DNA from: Cystobasidium ongulense
Taxonomy: Eukaryota; Basidiomycota; Cystobasidiomycetes; Cystobasidiales; Cystobasidiaceae
Assembly (NCBI GenBank): GCA_022835595.1
Contig: BQUP01000001.1
Location: forward strand, 248,001 to 312,000
Reading direction: 5' to 3'
Length of the DNA stretch: 64,000 bases
Shown: positions 9,450 to 21,091 of the stretch, in pieces
Position numbering within the stretch: position 1 is the stretch's first letter
Layout: every line of letters starts with the position of its first letter
Translations under genes and position numbers: made by a program
The notes under the pieces: generated by a model
Database searches by the model: none
Seen by the model: the letters and a program-made list of their open reading frames with translations, nothing else
What the model was told of the DNA's origin: nothing

Positions 9450-11018
9450 GATGGGCTAGAAAGCTGTGGAGCTGGGTGAGTTTGCTGATGGTATCCGAAG
9501 ATAGAGAGACCGGAGAAGGGCTGTGATTGGCTGACTGGGAGTAAGCGCAGGCGGTGGACGGGTGACCGTTTATAGGGAGAACATCGTGGGCAGGATGTCG
9601 TGGGTAGTGTGTGCTAATCGGAGGCTGAATCGGAGCAGCTGGTGTGCTCCTGGATGGCTAGACGGTCTTGCTGCCTGCTCGACGTGTGTTGGTTGGTTCC
9701 TTGGGATTGGCTCAACCGGGAGAGCTGAGAACGAGGTGAGCGGCAGACGAGGGGACTGCGAGCAGGTCGCTGTCTTGATGCAGTGGTGTGCGGAGAGTGC
9801 GATACTCGACCTGTGGATAGGCGATGCTGATGCGGTGGTGGTGTGGTCAAAGCAGAGCGAACCGTGGCCGCTGTCGCCTCTTCGGAGCTTTGAAGTTTGA
9901 AATTTGGACGAGTGTGACTCCAGCTCGCTCGCTCGCTCGGCTGATCGAACGAACCAACGCACTCGCCGAGCCTTGCTTGCCTTTCTCGAGCAATACCGCA
10001 CATGGTTACTACTATCGAGCAAGCTGGCAAGAAGTGGTCAGTAGCACTACTGGCGGGGGATCGTTATCGCACAGCCTCCTTCCTGCCACCGAAAAGCCGG
10101 GCACTCTGGTGAACAACCACCTCTTTCCTACCTTGCTTTTAATCTTCAATCATGTTGACAGCTCTCGGTGAAAGCTTGCCCCAGCAGCGACCTGTTTGGA
10201 GTGTGGATAGCAGGGACCGCTGCAGAGAGGACATCAACGGCATCGACTTCTTTGTACCTGGTCCACCTCGTCTCCTTGTCTTGCTGCACGTGACCTTTTA
10301 CGAGATTGCGGTCCATGCAGAAACCGGTTACCGTTGGAGCTGCTCATTCTCCGATAGATCCAGTCTGGACACCAGTACATCAGGCAAGATGCATTCGCGT
10401 CGCATAAAGCCAACCATGCAGGCAGCTTGCCAACAAGTTATCGATAACTTGGCCCACACTCTTCGCATACCGCTGAGAGGCGGGGTCAACAAGCTGCGAG
10501 GCACAACATACCGTACCATCAGGGCAATCAATCATCAGTCACCGTTCTTATAAGTACAGCATGCCAGCTTAATACTGGGCCGAACAATAAATAATGTACG
10601 GTAGTAACGGTACCGTAATTTGCAGCTCGATCATTCAAAAGGTGATTGCAGCCAGCATACCTCCACTCCGCTTGCACACCTGCCGAACGACCCGAACAAT
10701 AAGATTTACATGCTACAGGCTGGACTTTGTTGACATGCTATCTACTGCTGCTTCCTCGAAATTGCTGTTCCACCCGTCGCGGCTCAAGGCAGAAGAATGC
10801 ATGCTTGAAAAGTTCGGATGCCGCTCGCGTGAAATTCAGAGATGGGCGATTGTTGTTGTTTGCTACTTGGAGGGCAAGCAAGCAAAGCGCTTGTGCTAAC
10901 TACCACCAGCCTATTGCTAATTTCGCGACGACGACTACCAAGCTTCAACTGCCGCTTTATGCTACAGAATCGCTCCCTTCGTACTCTTGGAGATCATCAA
11001 AGCTGAAAGCTCTCCACA
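9450..11018. promoter_or_regulatory. Divergent upstream region of the bZIP and first PriA-like genes
   Basis: About 1.6 kb separates the two divergent starts. It holds the short bZIP uORF, a GCTC tetranucleotide run near 9925-9938, one CACGTGAC motif near 10284 and TACGGTA/TACCGTA motifs near 10508 and 10597-10620. An ATG-started open frame of 133 codons on + (10152-10553) shows no recognisable domain and may be chance. No firm gene is seen. Confidence 0.4.
9570..9584 (-). promoter_or_regulatory. Five-codon upstream ORF in the bZIP leader
   Basis: Reading the minus strand upstream of the bZIP start, the nearest ATG is at 9584 and opens a tiny ORF, ATGTTCTCCCTATAA (Met-Phe-Ser-Leu-stop). It ends about 120 bases before the main ATG. 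No other ATG occurs on this strand between 9585 and about 10000. Gcn4 and CpcA mRNAs are controlled by such very short uORFs; whether this one lies in the mRNA is inferred. Confidence 0.5.
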
Positions 11019-13689
11019 ATGATGGGACGGCATATCCTGTTGTCAATCATCCTGTCGCTATCCGTGCTCTTGCCAGCTGCCAGAGCTCAAGGAACGGGAA
11101 CAGTCTGGTCAACTCTTATTGGAACAGATTCATCCCGTGCTGATTTCTATCCTGAAGTAAGCAGCCATTCTTTTGGAGCCTAGATAATATTTAGAGAGCA
11201 AACGCTAACGATGAGCCCCCGCATAGGGCTTCACTGGATTTGTCGACCCTGCCAATCCCGAGCAAGAGTGCAAAAAGTGGTGGTGGGTATCCATTTCATT
11301 ATGCAGGGCACAGATAAGATTCCCTGGATTGTGCTGATGTGTTTCGATTATCCACGTGCTTCATCGGGCAGCCTGTCTATCGCGACATGTACAATGTTCC
11401 TTTACTATACAGATGATACAGGGACCTGTGTAAGTGGAACTACCCACATCGCATCAGAGCGTCTCAATTATCCTGCTTGGCTCACTCCTTTCGCACGGAC
11501 TTGGTCTACGATTGCCGTATGTCGTTGGCAATATTGCAGTATATTAAGACCGGTTCACCCACCAACGTGATCTATCAAATCAACGATCCCGAATTGCCGT
11601 ATGCCCTCGTGATACGCGATCTTCCATGTGACGTGTGAGCTCTATCCTTCCCGCCTGTCTCATTTGCCGTTTAAAATTGTGCAGATTTGGATAAAGCAGT
11701 TCCCGCTGACACAAAGCACTTTTTACTTTTGCCCTTCAGATCGTTGTCACTCGTCAGGCCGTTTCTCGAGGGCACGGATGTAGAACCGCAATGCATCGAA
11801 ACGAGAGGCAATACGGACGATGGAGAGGATGAAGTTCCTCAAGGAGGTCAGTTTGGGCGCTTTTTAATCCCTTTCACAGACTTTTCACAGACAGCAGCTG
11901 ATACGCTTGTGACCAAATAGCTTTGAATGAGCCATGCTTACCGGAGAACATTTGTCTCAATGGAAATGTATGCGACGTTCTCGCGGACGGCTCTAACATC
12001 TGCAAATCACCCTTGAATGGTGACTGCCGCGATATTTCGGACTGTAGCTATACCACAGCCAATCCCGAATTGGAATGTACATTACAAGGAGGTACCAATG
12101 ACAACCGAATCTGTGCTATAGTTCCTCGGGGAGGTGGGTTTAAGGCCTAACTTTTCCAATGCTTAGCGCATACCAGCTGATGCCACGTTGTGTCCCACAG
12201 ATTTGAACGAGCTATGCTTAACGGACAACACTTGTCGCAATGGAAACATTTGCGATGTCAACGCGGACGGCTCTACAATCTGCAAAGTCCCCTTGAGTGG
12301 CGTGTGTCTCAATGTCTCCGACTGTAGCTCTACCATAGCAGATCCGGACTTGGAGTGTACAATGCAAGGCAATAGCAACAGCGGAGTCTGTGCTATAGTC
12401 CCTCGGGGAGGTTAGTCTGGAATTCTTAAACTCCTCAAGCTCTTTTCTCACCTCAGCTGATGCCACCATGGCGACGACAGATCTAAATGAGCAGTGCTTT
12501 GCGGATAACACCTGTTTCAATGGAAACGTATGCGATACCTTTGAAGATGGCTCTACGATCTGTAAAGTACGCTTACGCGGCGTATGCAGCGACGTCTCGG
12601 ACTGTAGCTCCACCATAGGAAATCCAGAATTTTTGGAGTGTGTACCACAAGCGGGCACCGGTACTGGAATCTGTGATAGAGTAATTCGAGGAGGTTAGTT
12701 TGAGACCCACTCCTACATGCTTCTGAGACAGCAGCTAAATGCGATTGTTGTGACAGGATGGAATCAGCCTTGCTTTGCGGATAACACCTGTTCCAATGGC
12801 AACATATGTGAAGTCTTCCAGGACGGCACTACGATATGCAAATCGCCCTTGTATGGCCTCTGTTTTGACATCTCCGACTGTAGCTCTACCTTAGCAGGTC
12901 CAGACTTGGAGTGTAATAAAGAAGGAGGCAGCGACTCTGGGTACTGTGCTGTGATTCCTCGGGGTGGTGAGTCTGGGATCCAACATCTTCACAGCTCTTC
13001 TCACACTATCTAATACCACCTTGTGACGTCAGCTTTGAACGAGCCGTGCTTACTGGACAGCACCTGTTCCGATGGAAATGTATGCGACGTCTTGACCTAT
13101 GGCCCACCTATCTGCAAGTCATCCTTGAATGGCTTCTGTAGCGATCTCTCGGACTGCAGCAATACCATAGCAGATCCAGACCTGGCATGTACGCTACTAG
13201 GAGGTACCGATGGCAATCGAGTCTGCGCAATTGTAGCTGCTGCGCCGCCTGGTGCATCACAAGTTGCGCAAAGGAGAAAGAGGAACACGATCAAGGCTAG
13301 GATGGATGCGATGTTGGAAAACCAATGCCCAAAAAGATTTATCGCTTGTCCTATCCAATCAGGCCAGAACTTTGAATGTGTCAACCCTCTGGAAGAAGTG
13401 AGTCTGAACCTCCTCTGAGGCCTGCTATTTACAGAGAACTGACATGAGGGCTTGGTGTTTAGCTTGCACACTGTGGTACTTGCGGAAATGACTGTCAAGA
13501 AGTACCCGGAGTACACAAGACTGGAGTTTCGGTGAGCACTTATCATCAGCTGCGCTGGAATAGCAGAGTCGCAACTAACACTAAATGTACCCCAAGTGTT
13601 CACAAGGAGAATGTCTGATCTACCGGTGTAGGAAGGGATTCAAACGAGTGGGAAACCAATGCATCGCTAAGAGCAGGAGAGCACGTTAA
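11019..13689 (+). CDS. Secreted cysteine-rich PriA-like protein with five tandem 8-Cys domains
   Basis: Twelve exons give 608 residues. A signal peptide (MMGRHILLSIILSLSVLLPA) is followed by a conserved N-terminal module containing CLSIATCTMFLYYTDD. Five repeats of about 70 residues come next, each in its own exon: 11921-12133, 12201-12410, 12481-12693, 12757-12966 and the start of 13033-13397. Each has eight Cys in the pattern PC..(N/S)xC..GN(V/I)C..ICK..C..SDCS..C..C. Every repeat exon is entered from a phase 1 intron. The last repeat runs into an AQRRKR dibasic site, then a C-terminal domain with CPKRFIACPIQSGQNFECVN, HCGTCGNDC and CLIYRCRKGFKR. That layout resembles the PriA family of basidiomycete cell-surface proteins. 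Function is unknown; a cell-wall or extracellular role is inferred. The paralogue lies 1.5 kb downstream. Confidence 0.85.
11921..13250 (+). repeat. Array of five tandem domain-encoding exons
   Basis: Five homologous exons of 210-213 bases, the last one extended, are separated by introns of about 63-70 bases. All splice junctions flanking the repeats split a codon after its first base, so each unit can be gained or lost without shifting the frame. Repeats begin (L/W)N(E/Q)(P/L/Q)C and end near VPRGG. The repeats have diverged in sequence, so the amplification is not very recent. Confidence 0.9.
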
Positions 13690-15164
13690 ATTTCGAAATG
13701 TTGACGAAAGTGGTCGCTGTTGTTATCTGTACCATGCCTTGTGAACTAGTAGTACGGTAGTACCTTAGTCATGTTATACTTATTGGTGGCGGATCTAGGT
13801 ATGCCTTATGCATTCTACCAGTGCATCTCTGATGTTTGCTCGGACACTGATTGATTTGTAGAACTGAGGTACAGTAGTGATCAGTATTTGATATGGATTT
13901 GCCTTTCACCAATAATAAGCATCTTGCAGTTTGTGGCGAGTACGAGATCCTGCAGGACCACGCCTGAACACACGCACGCTCTGGCCTCGAGAGTAAATTC
14001 AGTGCCGACAAATAATATCACCGTAATTCACGAGCTCATATGGAATTATGAATGCTAGACACGTCTTTGAGATTTGTGAAGACAGAAAATGCGGCATGCA
14101 AATGCGGGTTAAGCCCAACCCACGCGTGCGCGCTACGAATGCCTGAGCTAATTTCGAGTTTTGCCGCCGAAGCGGGCGACCTTGCCGTCAATTCACTTCG
14201 GCCTAGGCCTAACGGCACTCACCGGTGCAGCCCTCATCTCTGCTCCAACCTCCAATCAGAAAATGGATTTCGACATATTTCTCGACCGTCGAAATCGCGA
14301 ATAACTGTAAAGACGATGCATACGGTAGTCCCGTACTCGTCCGTGTTTACCAGCTAGGCTGCGGGTCTCCCAGGGAAGAAGAACAGGCGTACGGTACGGT
14401 ATCTGCTAAAAGGCTTGGAACCTGGACGGAGACCGACCAGAAAATCCTCACCGCAGCTGACCTACGATCTAGCGTGCTTCAATCTGTCTTTTACTGGACT
14501 TCATCCGTTGTCAATGTGCTAAATTATTATCGTGACAGTTCCGTCCGAACGGAGTCCCGGGCAACTCTGCCGTTAACTATTCATAACGGTGAACACTCCA
14601 ACCCCAGCAAAGTTACATGGACAAAAATATAGCGCAGCTTTCTAGGCATCCGTACCTTGCACGCGAGCTATGATAGAAAGAGAGGTCTATGAGATGTTCA
14701 GTCTAAAGACTTGACGGGTGATCCACTGCCTGGCTGTCGCCGTCCCCGGACACTAACGGTACCTGTCACTGAAAATGCCATGCGCTCTAGCTCAACCTGT
14801 AAGATTTGCGGATACCCGACCGGAAGCACGTTGTGGCAGAGCACGAATTGTCAACAAACATGAAGAAACAAACAAGAGAGAAAGGTATTCGATACCAGTG
14901 GGGTAGGAGGGGGTTAGATCTTCTTCCTCTTTGTTTCTTCACAAATGCACTTGAGACCTTCAGCATAAATCAATAGTTCGCTTAGTTTGCATTCCTTCAC
15001 CACACTCATTTGAATCCACGCTCTCTATCTATCAAAGATCCTGTCCATCCCATTCCATCCTGCTAGTATCTAGCATCCTTATACAAGCCACACACAAGGC
15101 ATCAAACCTCAATCACAGTTGCGCAATCCCATAAAATCTCCAACCAACGCTCTCCTCCTTCATC
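13690..15164. other. Intergenic between the PriA-like paralogues
   Basis: About 1.5 kb without a convincing gene. It contains several TACGGTA-type motifs (near 13752, 14322 and 14390). A pyrimidine-rich, A/C-rich leader of about 200 bases precedes the second paralogue. It should hold the 3' UTR of the first and the promoter of the second gene. Confidence 0.45.
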
Positions 15165-16735
15165 ATGAAGAGCTATCTCATTTCATTGGGTCTCACCCTG
15201 GCTACGGCAACGAGCAGTCTCCTTGTTGCTGCTCAGGGCACTCAGTGGTCGACAATTGACGGTACCGATTCTTTCGGTGCAGACGTTTATCCCGAGGTGA
15301 GTGGATGGGTTGAAGGTATATCCTGTATCACCAGAGATAATGCATCGCAGATGGACACATCACCCATTTTGCCAATGCTCATCTATCGTTGCATCACATA
15401 CCACAGGGTTTCACCGGCTCAGTAGATTCTACCAACACCGAGCAGGAGTGCAAAAGTTGGTGGTAAGCTAGTTTATCTACATTCTTTGCCGTTTGAAGCC
15501 CGCGCAAGAACTATACTGATCCCCTGTCTCATGCTACAGCTTGTCAGTCGCGACCTGCACAATGTTCCTGTACTACACAGGCAACTATGGAATCTGTGTA
15601 AGAGGAAGACAGACCTGTTGCTGATTAGCTAGCTTACTGACCGACCTTTGCATGCAGTACATCAAAACAGGCAATCCCTCAAATGTCGAATACCAATACG
15701 GTGGTCCCAGTGCGCCTTATAATCTAGTTATTCGAGATATGGACTGCCCCACGTAAGTCTATCCTCCTTTCATCGTACGAACCGCGACACTTGCCTGCTT
15801 CTATATATCGGTGTCCTGACGTTCTCTGCACCACCGACCCTGACCATATACATACCGCTCTGCAACATTGCTTTCCCCGATTCAGAGCACTGGCCCTTAC
15901 TGGCGCATACCTGGGTGGAGCCGAAGGTCCTGCATGCACTGCAACCGTAGGAAACAATGCTGAAGGAACAGATGAAGTACCTCAAGGTTGTAAGTAAATT
16001 CTTCAGCACATCAGCGCTCTGCCATGCCAAAGTCTTGCACGATCATTAGGCTAAGAGTTCTCATATTACCCCTGCTAGCCCTCAACGCTGAATGTTTCGA
16101 CGATAATACCTGCCTGAACGGAAACGTTTGCGATACGGTACAAGGCAGTGTTAATGTTTGCAAAGCACCTCTGGGAGGCAATTGCCGCGAACTTCCCGAC
16201 TGCAGCAACAGCATCGCAGATCCGGATTTGGAGTGCACTTTGATGGGAGGAACCAATGATAATCGAATTTGTGCCATTGTTGCCGCTGTCGATCCCCCAG
16301 CACCAGGAGCGTCACAGCTAGCACAGGCCCAGAGGAAGAAGAGGAGCATGTTGAAGGCTCTCTCGTCAAGGAGCTTCGCCAACCAGTGCCCAAAGAAGAC
16401 GATCGCGTGCCCAACCTTGTCAGGCAACAACTTCGAATGCGTCAACCCGAAGGAGGAGGTGAGTCTGGGACTTTGGAGAGAACTTATCGAGGACTATGCT
16501 AAGTGAATCATGGTTATTCTCAGTTGGCGCATTGTGGAACTTGCGGCAACGACTGTCAACAACTTGAGGGCGTCCACAAGACCGGAGTCATGGTGAGGGC
16601 TTAAGCAAGCTTAACAGAAGTGAACTGCATTCTAATCCGATAGGGCTTTGCCTACAGTGCTCTTCCGGCGAATGCCAGATTTACCGATGCCGCAAAGGCT
16701 ACACATTGGCGAACAATACCTGCGTGCCTGTTTAG
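15165..16735 (+). CDS. Secreted cysteine-rich PriA-like protein, single-repeat paralogue
   Basis: Eight exons (15165-15296, 15407-15462, 15540-15597, 15658-15752, 15886-15989, 16079-16458, 16524-16592, 16658-16735) give 323 residues. The signal peptide is MKSYLISLGLTLATATSSLL. Exon lengths and phases of the first four exons match the neighbour at 11019-13689 (56, 58 and 95 bases for exons 2-4), showing descent from one gene. A single 8-Cys repeat (LNAECFDDNTCLNGNVCD onward) is followed by an AQRKKR dibasic site. The C-terminal PriA-like domain contains HCGTCGNDC and CQIYRCRKGYTL. The long leader rich in C and T before the ATG resembles that of a well-expressed fungal gene. The molecular role is unknown; cell-surface location is inferred from the signal peptide and family. 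Confidence 0.87.
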
Positions 16736-17176
16736 CTCGATTTGATTTAGCTTGACGGGATTATCTGGGCCGTACAGCTACGAACGAGCCATATCGCGGG
16801 TCCGGCAATCAGTTCGTCAAAGGGTGGTATCAGTCTCGGTTCCTCGGACAAAACGGTGTCTGCCCGGAGCAGTCTTCTCCTTCTACAGTGATGTGTTTGC
16901 GTGCTATGCATGTCTGGGCGTAGCGTAGGTGTCTTGTTGTAGCAGGAGTGCAATAGCAGCTTTTGGGCATTGTACACCATTCGTAGCATTCGTAGAGTCC
17001 GCAGCAATGGACAGTATATCATGTTAGAGGGCAGTCAAGGTCGGCTGCTCAAGCTTAGAGAATCGCATCTTTGCATCTTGCTGCGATTGCTTTTCCGACT
17101 TCCAGAGTGTTCAAGTGGCTGTTGAAGCCTGACCGACTCAACTCACACTGCATCACTTGCATATCCTCAAACTACA
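16736..17176. other. Intergenic upstream of HSP10
   Basis: About 440 bases holding the 3' UTR of the PriA-like gene and the HSP10 promoter. The only element I can point to is the heat-shock-element-like sequence at 17100-17112. The open frame on the minus strand here has no recognisable content. Confidence 0.4.
17100..17112. promoter_or_regulatory. Imperfect heat shock element upstream of HSP10
   Basis: TTCCAGAGTGTTC fits TTCnnGAAnnTTC with one mismatch (GAG for GAA). It lies 65 bases before the HSP10 start. Heat shock factor sites are expected here, but a single imperfect match could be chance. Confidence 0.35.
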
Positions 17177-17689
17177 ATGGCGAGCTTATCTACATACAGA
17201 CAAGCTTGTAGTCGCTGACTTACCTTGGTCGTTCCTCCTCCAGTCGCTTTCAGTCAAGAGCATTCGATCCGTCATGCCCCTCCTCGACAGGGTGCTAGTT
17301 CAGCGCATGCAGCCTCAGCAGGTGCGGCTTGAAAGCTTTACCAGCCATTCTAGACACGATGTGCTGACGTTCTTGCTGCTGCTCTGCCTCTCGCTGCTCT
17401 CGCCGCCCGACGCTTCCACTTCATCCTGCTTTTTTTGCTCTTCGGACCTTTCTAGAAAACGGCATCAGGCATCTTCTTGCCCTCGTCAGAACACAAGGCT
17501 CTTCCAGAGGCACAGGTCGTCGCTGTAGGACCAGGTGCAAAGGACAAGGATGGCAAGGTCCTCGAAATGAGCGTCAAGGCCGGCGACAAGGTCCTCCTCC
17601 CCAGCTTTGGCGGGCAGTCGATCAAGGTCGGCGAAGACGAGTACACCTTGTTCAGAGATGCTGAGATCCTAGCCAAGCTTAGCGAGTAA
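17177..17689 (+). CDS. HSP10: 10 kDa mitochondrial chaperonin (HSP10)
   Basis: HSP10 caps the HSP60 ring and helps fold imported proteins in the mitochondrial matrix. Three exons (17177-17207, 17254-17321, 17456-17689) give 110 residues, the usual size. The conserved start of the fold (MPLLDRVLVQR) is followed by KTASGIFLPS, the mobile-loop region. Further on are AQVVAVGPGAKD, GDKVLLPSFGG and the end LFRDAEILAKLSE. The ATG at 17177 gives MASLSTYRQAF before KSIRSVMPLLDR, matching the short presequence of yeast Hsp10. Translation could instead begin at the Met before PLLDR. The first intron, 46 bases from GTAGTC to CTTTCAG, is the weakest part of the model. Confidence 0.93.
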
Positions 17690-18252
17690 ATGTAAGTGTT
17701 ATGGTGCTACCAAAAAAGTTTCCAATGGGGAGATTCTGATGTATGCTTTGCCATCGCTGCAGATGCGCTGTCGTCTTTGATATCGATATTCGTCCCAACA
17801 TTGTCATTCTACGCCCGCATGTCGTTATTAAAAGCAGAAATAAAGAGCAGAAATAAAGATTTGAAAACTACCACTCCAATGATCATGCATATTTGACCTC
17901 GTGAAGCTGCCGTGATCAGCATGGCCCGGTCGACTTTTTCACATGCTGGCGCAGCGGAATTGTCACTGCGTTCCACTTCGTAAAGACAGAAGAAAGAGAG
18001 TTCTGTGAAGATAACAGCGATTGTCTCAACTGACAAGAGCAGGGTAAGCTGTGAAGATGAGTGTCGACAGTTGCACGGCGGCCGAGGACTATCCACCTTC
18101 AATATCGCGTGGCTTCCGGGTATTTGCCTAGCAGGCACTGTCGAGCTATCTCCAATATTCCAGAGAGCCCACACTCGGTAAAGGCTCTAGCTTGATCTAG
18201 CTCTTGCATGTATGATTTTTAACCTGCTACCCACCAATACACGCACTCGACT
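17690..18252. other. Intergenic, no gene seen
   Basis: About 560 bases between HSP10 and the DUF300 gene, both on +. It should contain the HSP10 3' UTR and the next promoter. A minus-strand open frame at 17809-18174 has no recognisable domain. Confidence 0.4.
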
Positions 18253-20831
18253 ATGGGTGCGAATCAGTCGTGTCCAGATGTAAATACCACTATACCCGAA
18301 AACGGAGCACAATGGAGTGAGTCTGACCCTCATTCATTGGTTGAACTTTCGTCGAAAGCTAGCTCACACACTTGCCTCCAGGTCTATCCAGCGGCAAGTG
18401 GGACAATGTCAAGCTCGGCTGGCTTGTAGCTGGTCTGTCAACGCTGCTAGTGAGTCAACAAATGGCGGTTCAATTCCGCAGTGGCCTTGACTGTTCAATC
18501 CTCAACCAGACATCAGTGATCTGCATATATGCTACGTATCGTCACGCTCGCAACTACCATCGACCAAAAGGTATATTTTAGGCTTTTGCTGTCTGCACTA
18601 GTCCGCTAAGCTTACGGTCTTATCGTCAGAACAACGGCAAATCATTCGCATCCTTTGGATGCCCTGGGTATTCTCCATTATCAGCTTCTTCTCCTATCGT
18701 TACTATCGAAAATATATCTATTACAAGCTTGTCATCATCGTATACGAATCTTTCTGTCTGACTGCTTTCTTGGCACTGATGCTGGCTTACATTGGCTCCT
18801 CGACGGAGGAGCAAATGAAAGTCATGCAATCCAAGGATAAACGACCGTTGCCTTGGCCCTTTGGTGTGAGTCATGACTTTTCTCTACAGCTTGAGCCTAA
18901 CTGACCTGTGGAGCTCTGTCCAACAGTGTATTCGCTACAGGTACAGTTCCTGTATCCAATGACCAGAATCTCGCCTGTATCTCACGTCTACCGTTTGGCA
19001 GGCCAAGCAAACCCTACTTCCTCTATGCCCTTAACGGGAGTGTCTTACAGTATGCATTTGTGCGACCGGCAATGTCTATAATTGCGATGGTGTGCGAAGC
19101 AGAGAAAGTCTTGTGTGCAGTAGGTCAAGCAAACCTTTCGTGGTAGCTAGAGCGGCTCCTGACAACCTTTCCCACGCAGCACAAGTTCAGCATTGTGAGT
19201 CCTTTCCTTCACATTACCCTAGTTAAACGGTCCTAAGCCCTGTCGTTCCTACAGTATTACGCGCATCTATACTTGGAGGTCGTCGACTTTACCAGTATAA
19301 GCATTGCACTTTATGGTCTTGTGGTCTTGTACACCCTGGTCAAGGAGCGTCTCGAAGGCAAGCGACCGATGACCAAATTCGCGGTCATAAAAGTCGTAGT
19401 CAGTCGGACTCGGACTTATCACACTCCGCCCTGCTTTCTTTTTTCACTGACACGGGTTCAATTGTGTACAGGTGGCTCTCACTTACTACCAAGCGTTCCT
19501 CTTTTCTGCCATGGCTTCAAATGGTGTTATCAAGGCGAACGGTAAGTCCTGCTATGTCACATAAGCTAGATTACGAAGCTCAATACGCCTACAACAGCGT
19601 ACTGGAGCAAGAGCAACATTTCAAATGGCTTGAATGCCATTGTCATTTGCGTCGAGGTACATCTGCTTCGCCAATGTTTAACCACAGCCCGTCAGCTGAC
19701 CCGATCATTAGATGGTCTTTGTTTCCGGTCTCATGTTCTGGGCGTACCCAGCCAGTGATTATATAGCAATCACAAAGGAAGAAGGAATTCCTCCGACGAA
19801 ACCGTGGAGAGCGTTAGGCCAGGCGTTGAACTTCTTGGATTTCGTTATGGAGGTAAGTCTGTTGCTACGGCATCGCACATTTGGTTCTCAAACTAAAGTC
19901 CTGAGCGCAGGGCTGGCGAGCTCTGCTCTTCTTCAAGACTTGTTGGCAAACCAGAAGGAAAGCAAACGGAGCTGGTGGTGCAGTAGACGAGAAGCTCGGC
20001 GAGGACTATGATAGGGATACCAACCTCGACGCTTATCACGCCTTCAACGGACCGCCTCGACCTCAATCGGCAACTGCATCTAAATTCGAAATGTTTGATG
20101 TCGGTACCGAAACCCACAGCGGCCGCGTACAGTCACTTGCATACCGACAGCCAAGCGACTTTTCACGGGTAGGGAGCTATCTCGAAATGGATGAAGACGT
20201 TGGACGGAAAGCACTGATCCCCACAGGCAGGAGATCTGGCCTTTTCGGACGAAAGTCTGCCGATACAATGCCAAATTCACCCTCGTCGCTCGGACCAATT
20301 AGCTCGTGTCGAGCGGCAGTCACTCGCTCACCTGCAGCCGCAGATCAAGTACCAGAGGAGAAGAAACCAGTCTACTACAAACAGCCGTCTTCACCTGTAT
20401 ACCGGTCCTTGTTGGCTCCAAGAAACGCGACCTCATCAAGCCGACGTGTTGCGAGTCAATCTCTTCCGACAGCAAGCGACCTTCAACCCATGCGAGAGAG
20501 CTCCTTTAGTATGGTCCCTAATCCGGACAGTGACCGCCATGCGCCCATGAGATCAGCACTTTCGGGCAGACCATTTGCGAAAGCCACGTTCCAACAGGAG
20601 ACAAGGAGCGATGCAACTCGCGAACAAGAATGCGTAGACTTCTCTCCATCGACTTCTAGTGTTATTGCTGCAGATAATGGAGTCGTACGAGCGTTGCAGT
20701 ATGCTGCGTCTGGTCAGGTGGACTCTTCCAATGTCCCAGGACATGATGGCGGTAAAGACAGACCCAGGTCAGCCAGGGTCATGGCTTCGACGCTGCCCGA
20801 GATTGGCCAGTTCTCGCCTCTCAGGTTCTAG
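18253..20831 (+). CDS. TMEM184/DUF300 family multi-pass membrane protein
   Basis: The family (organic solute transporter alpha/TMEM184, DUF300) consists of seven-helix membrane proteins. Roles are proposed in transport and vacuole or endosome function, but the fungal members are little studied. Many short exons encode the membrane part: KLGWLVAGLSTLL, RILWMPWVFSIISFFSYR, YESFCLTAFLALMLAYIG, YLEVVDFTSISIALYGLVVL, a helix in ALTYYQAFLFSAMA, and VEMVFVSGLMFWAYPA. The RIxxMxPxxxxxS-type segment after the first helix and the YExF motif are typical. The last exon (about 19913-20831) adds roughly 300 hydrophilic, Ser/Pro/Arg-rich residues, a long cytosolic tail common in basidiomycete members. The start is the ATG at 18253 (MGANQSCPDVNTT) and the stop is TAG at 20829-20831. 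The protein is about 700 residues long. Confidence 0.85.
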
Positions 20832-21091
20832 CACGAAGCAGCATGCGCCCAGCACGTTCTGCAACAAAGGTTCGCAGGCATTCTGCAGACCACGTACTAG
20901 ATTTCCAGAACCAAAGCGTGCATCAGATACCCCGTCGATTGCTGAGTATTGTTTGCTAATAATGCAGAACCACTTAACAATGTACATCTCTGATACCCTA
21001 TACCTAGCCTAACCACACGAACAACGACTATTTCTGTTAATTATAATTACCATACCTTGGACCTAGTGCCAATATTTTTCTCTTCACCGGA

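Noticed and set aside
9614-10030. A long minus-strand frame upstream of the bZIP gene
   Set aside because: Low-complexity Ser/Arg/Gln sequence without domain content; more likely chance in a GC-rich leader.
10152-10553. A 133-codon ATG-started frame on the plus strand
   Set aside because: No signal peptide, domain or intron pattern supports it, and it lies in a divergent promoter region. Kept only as a note.
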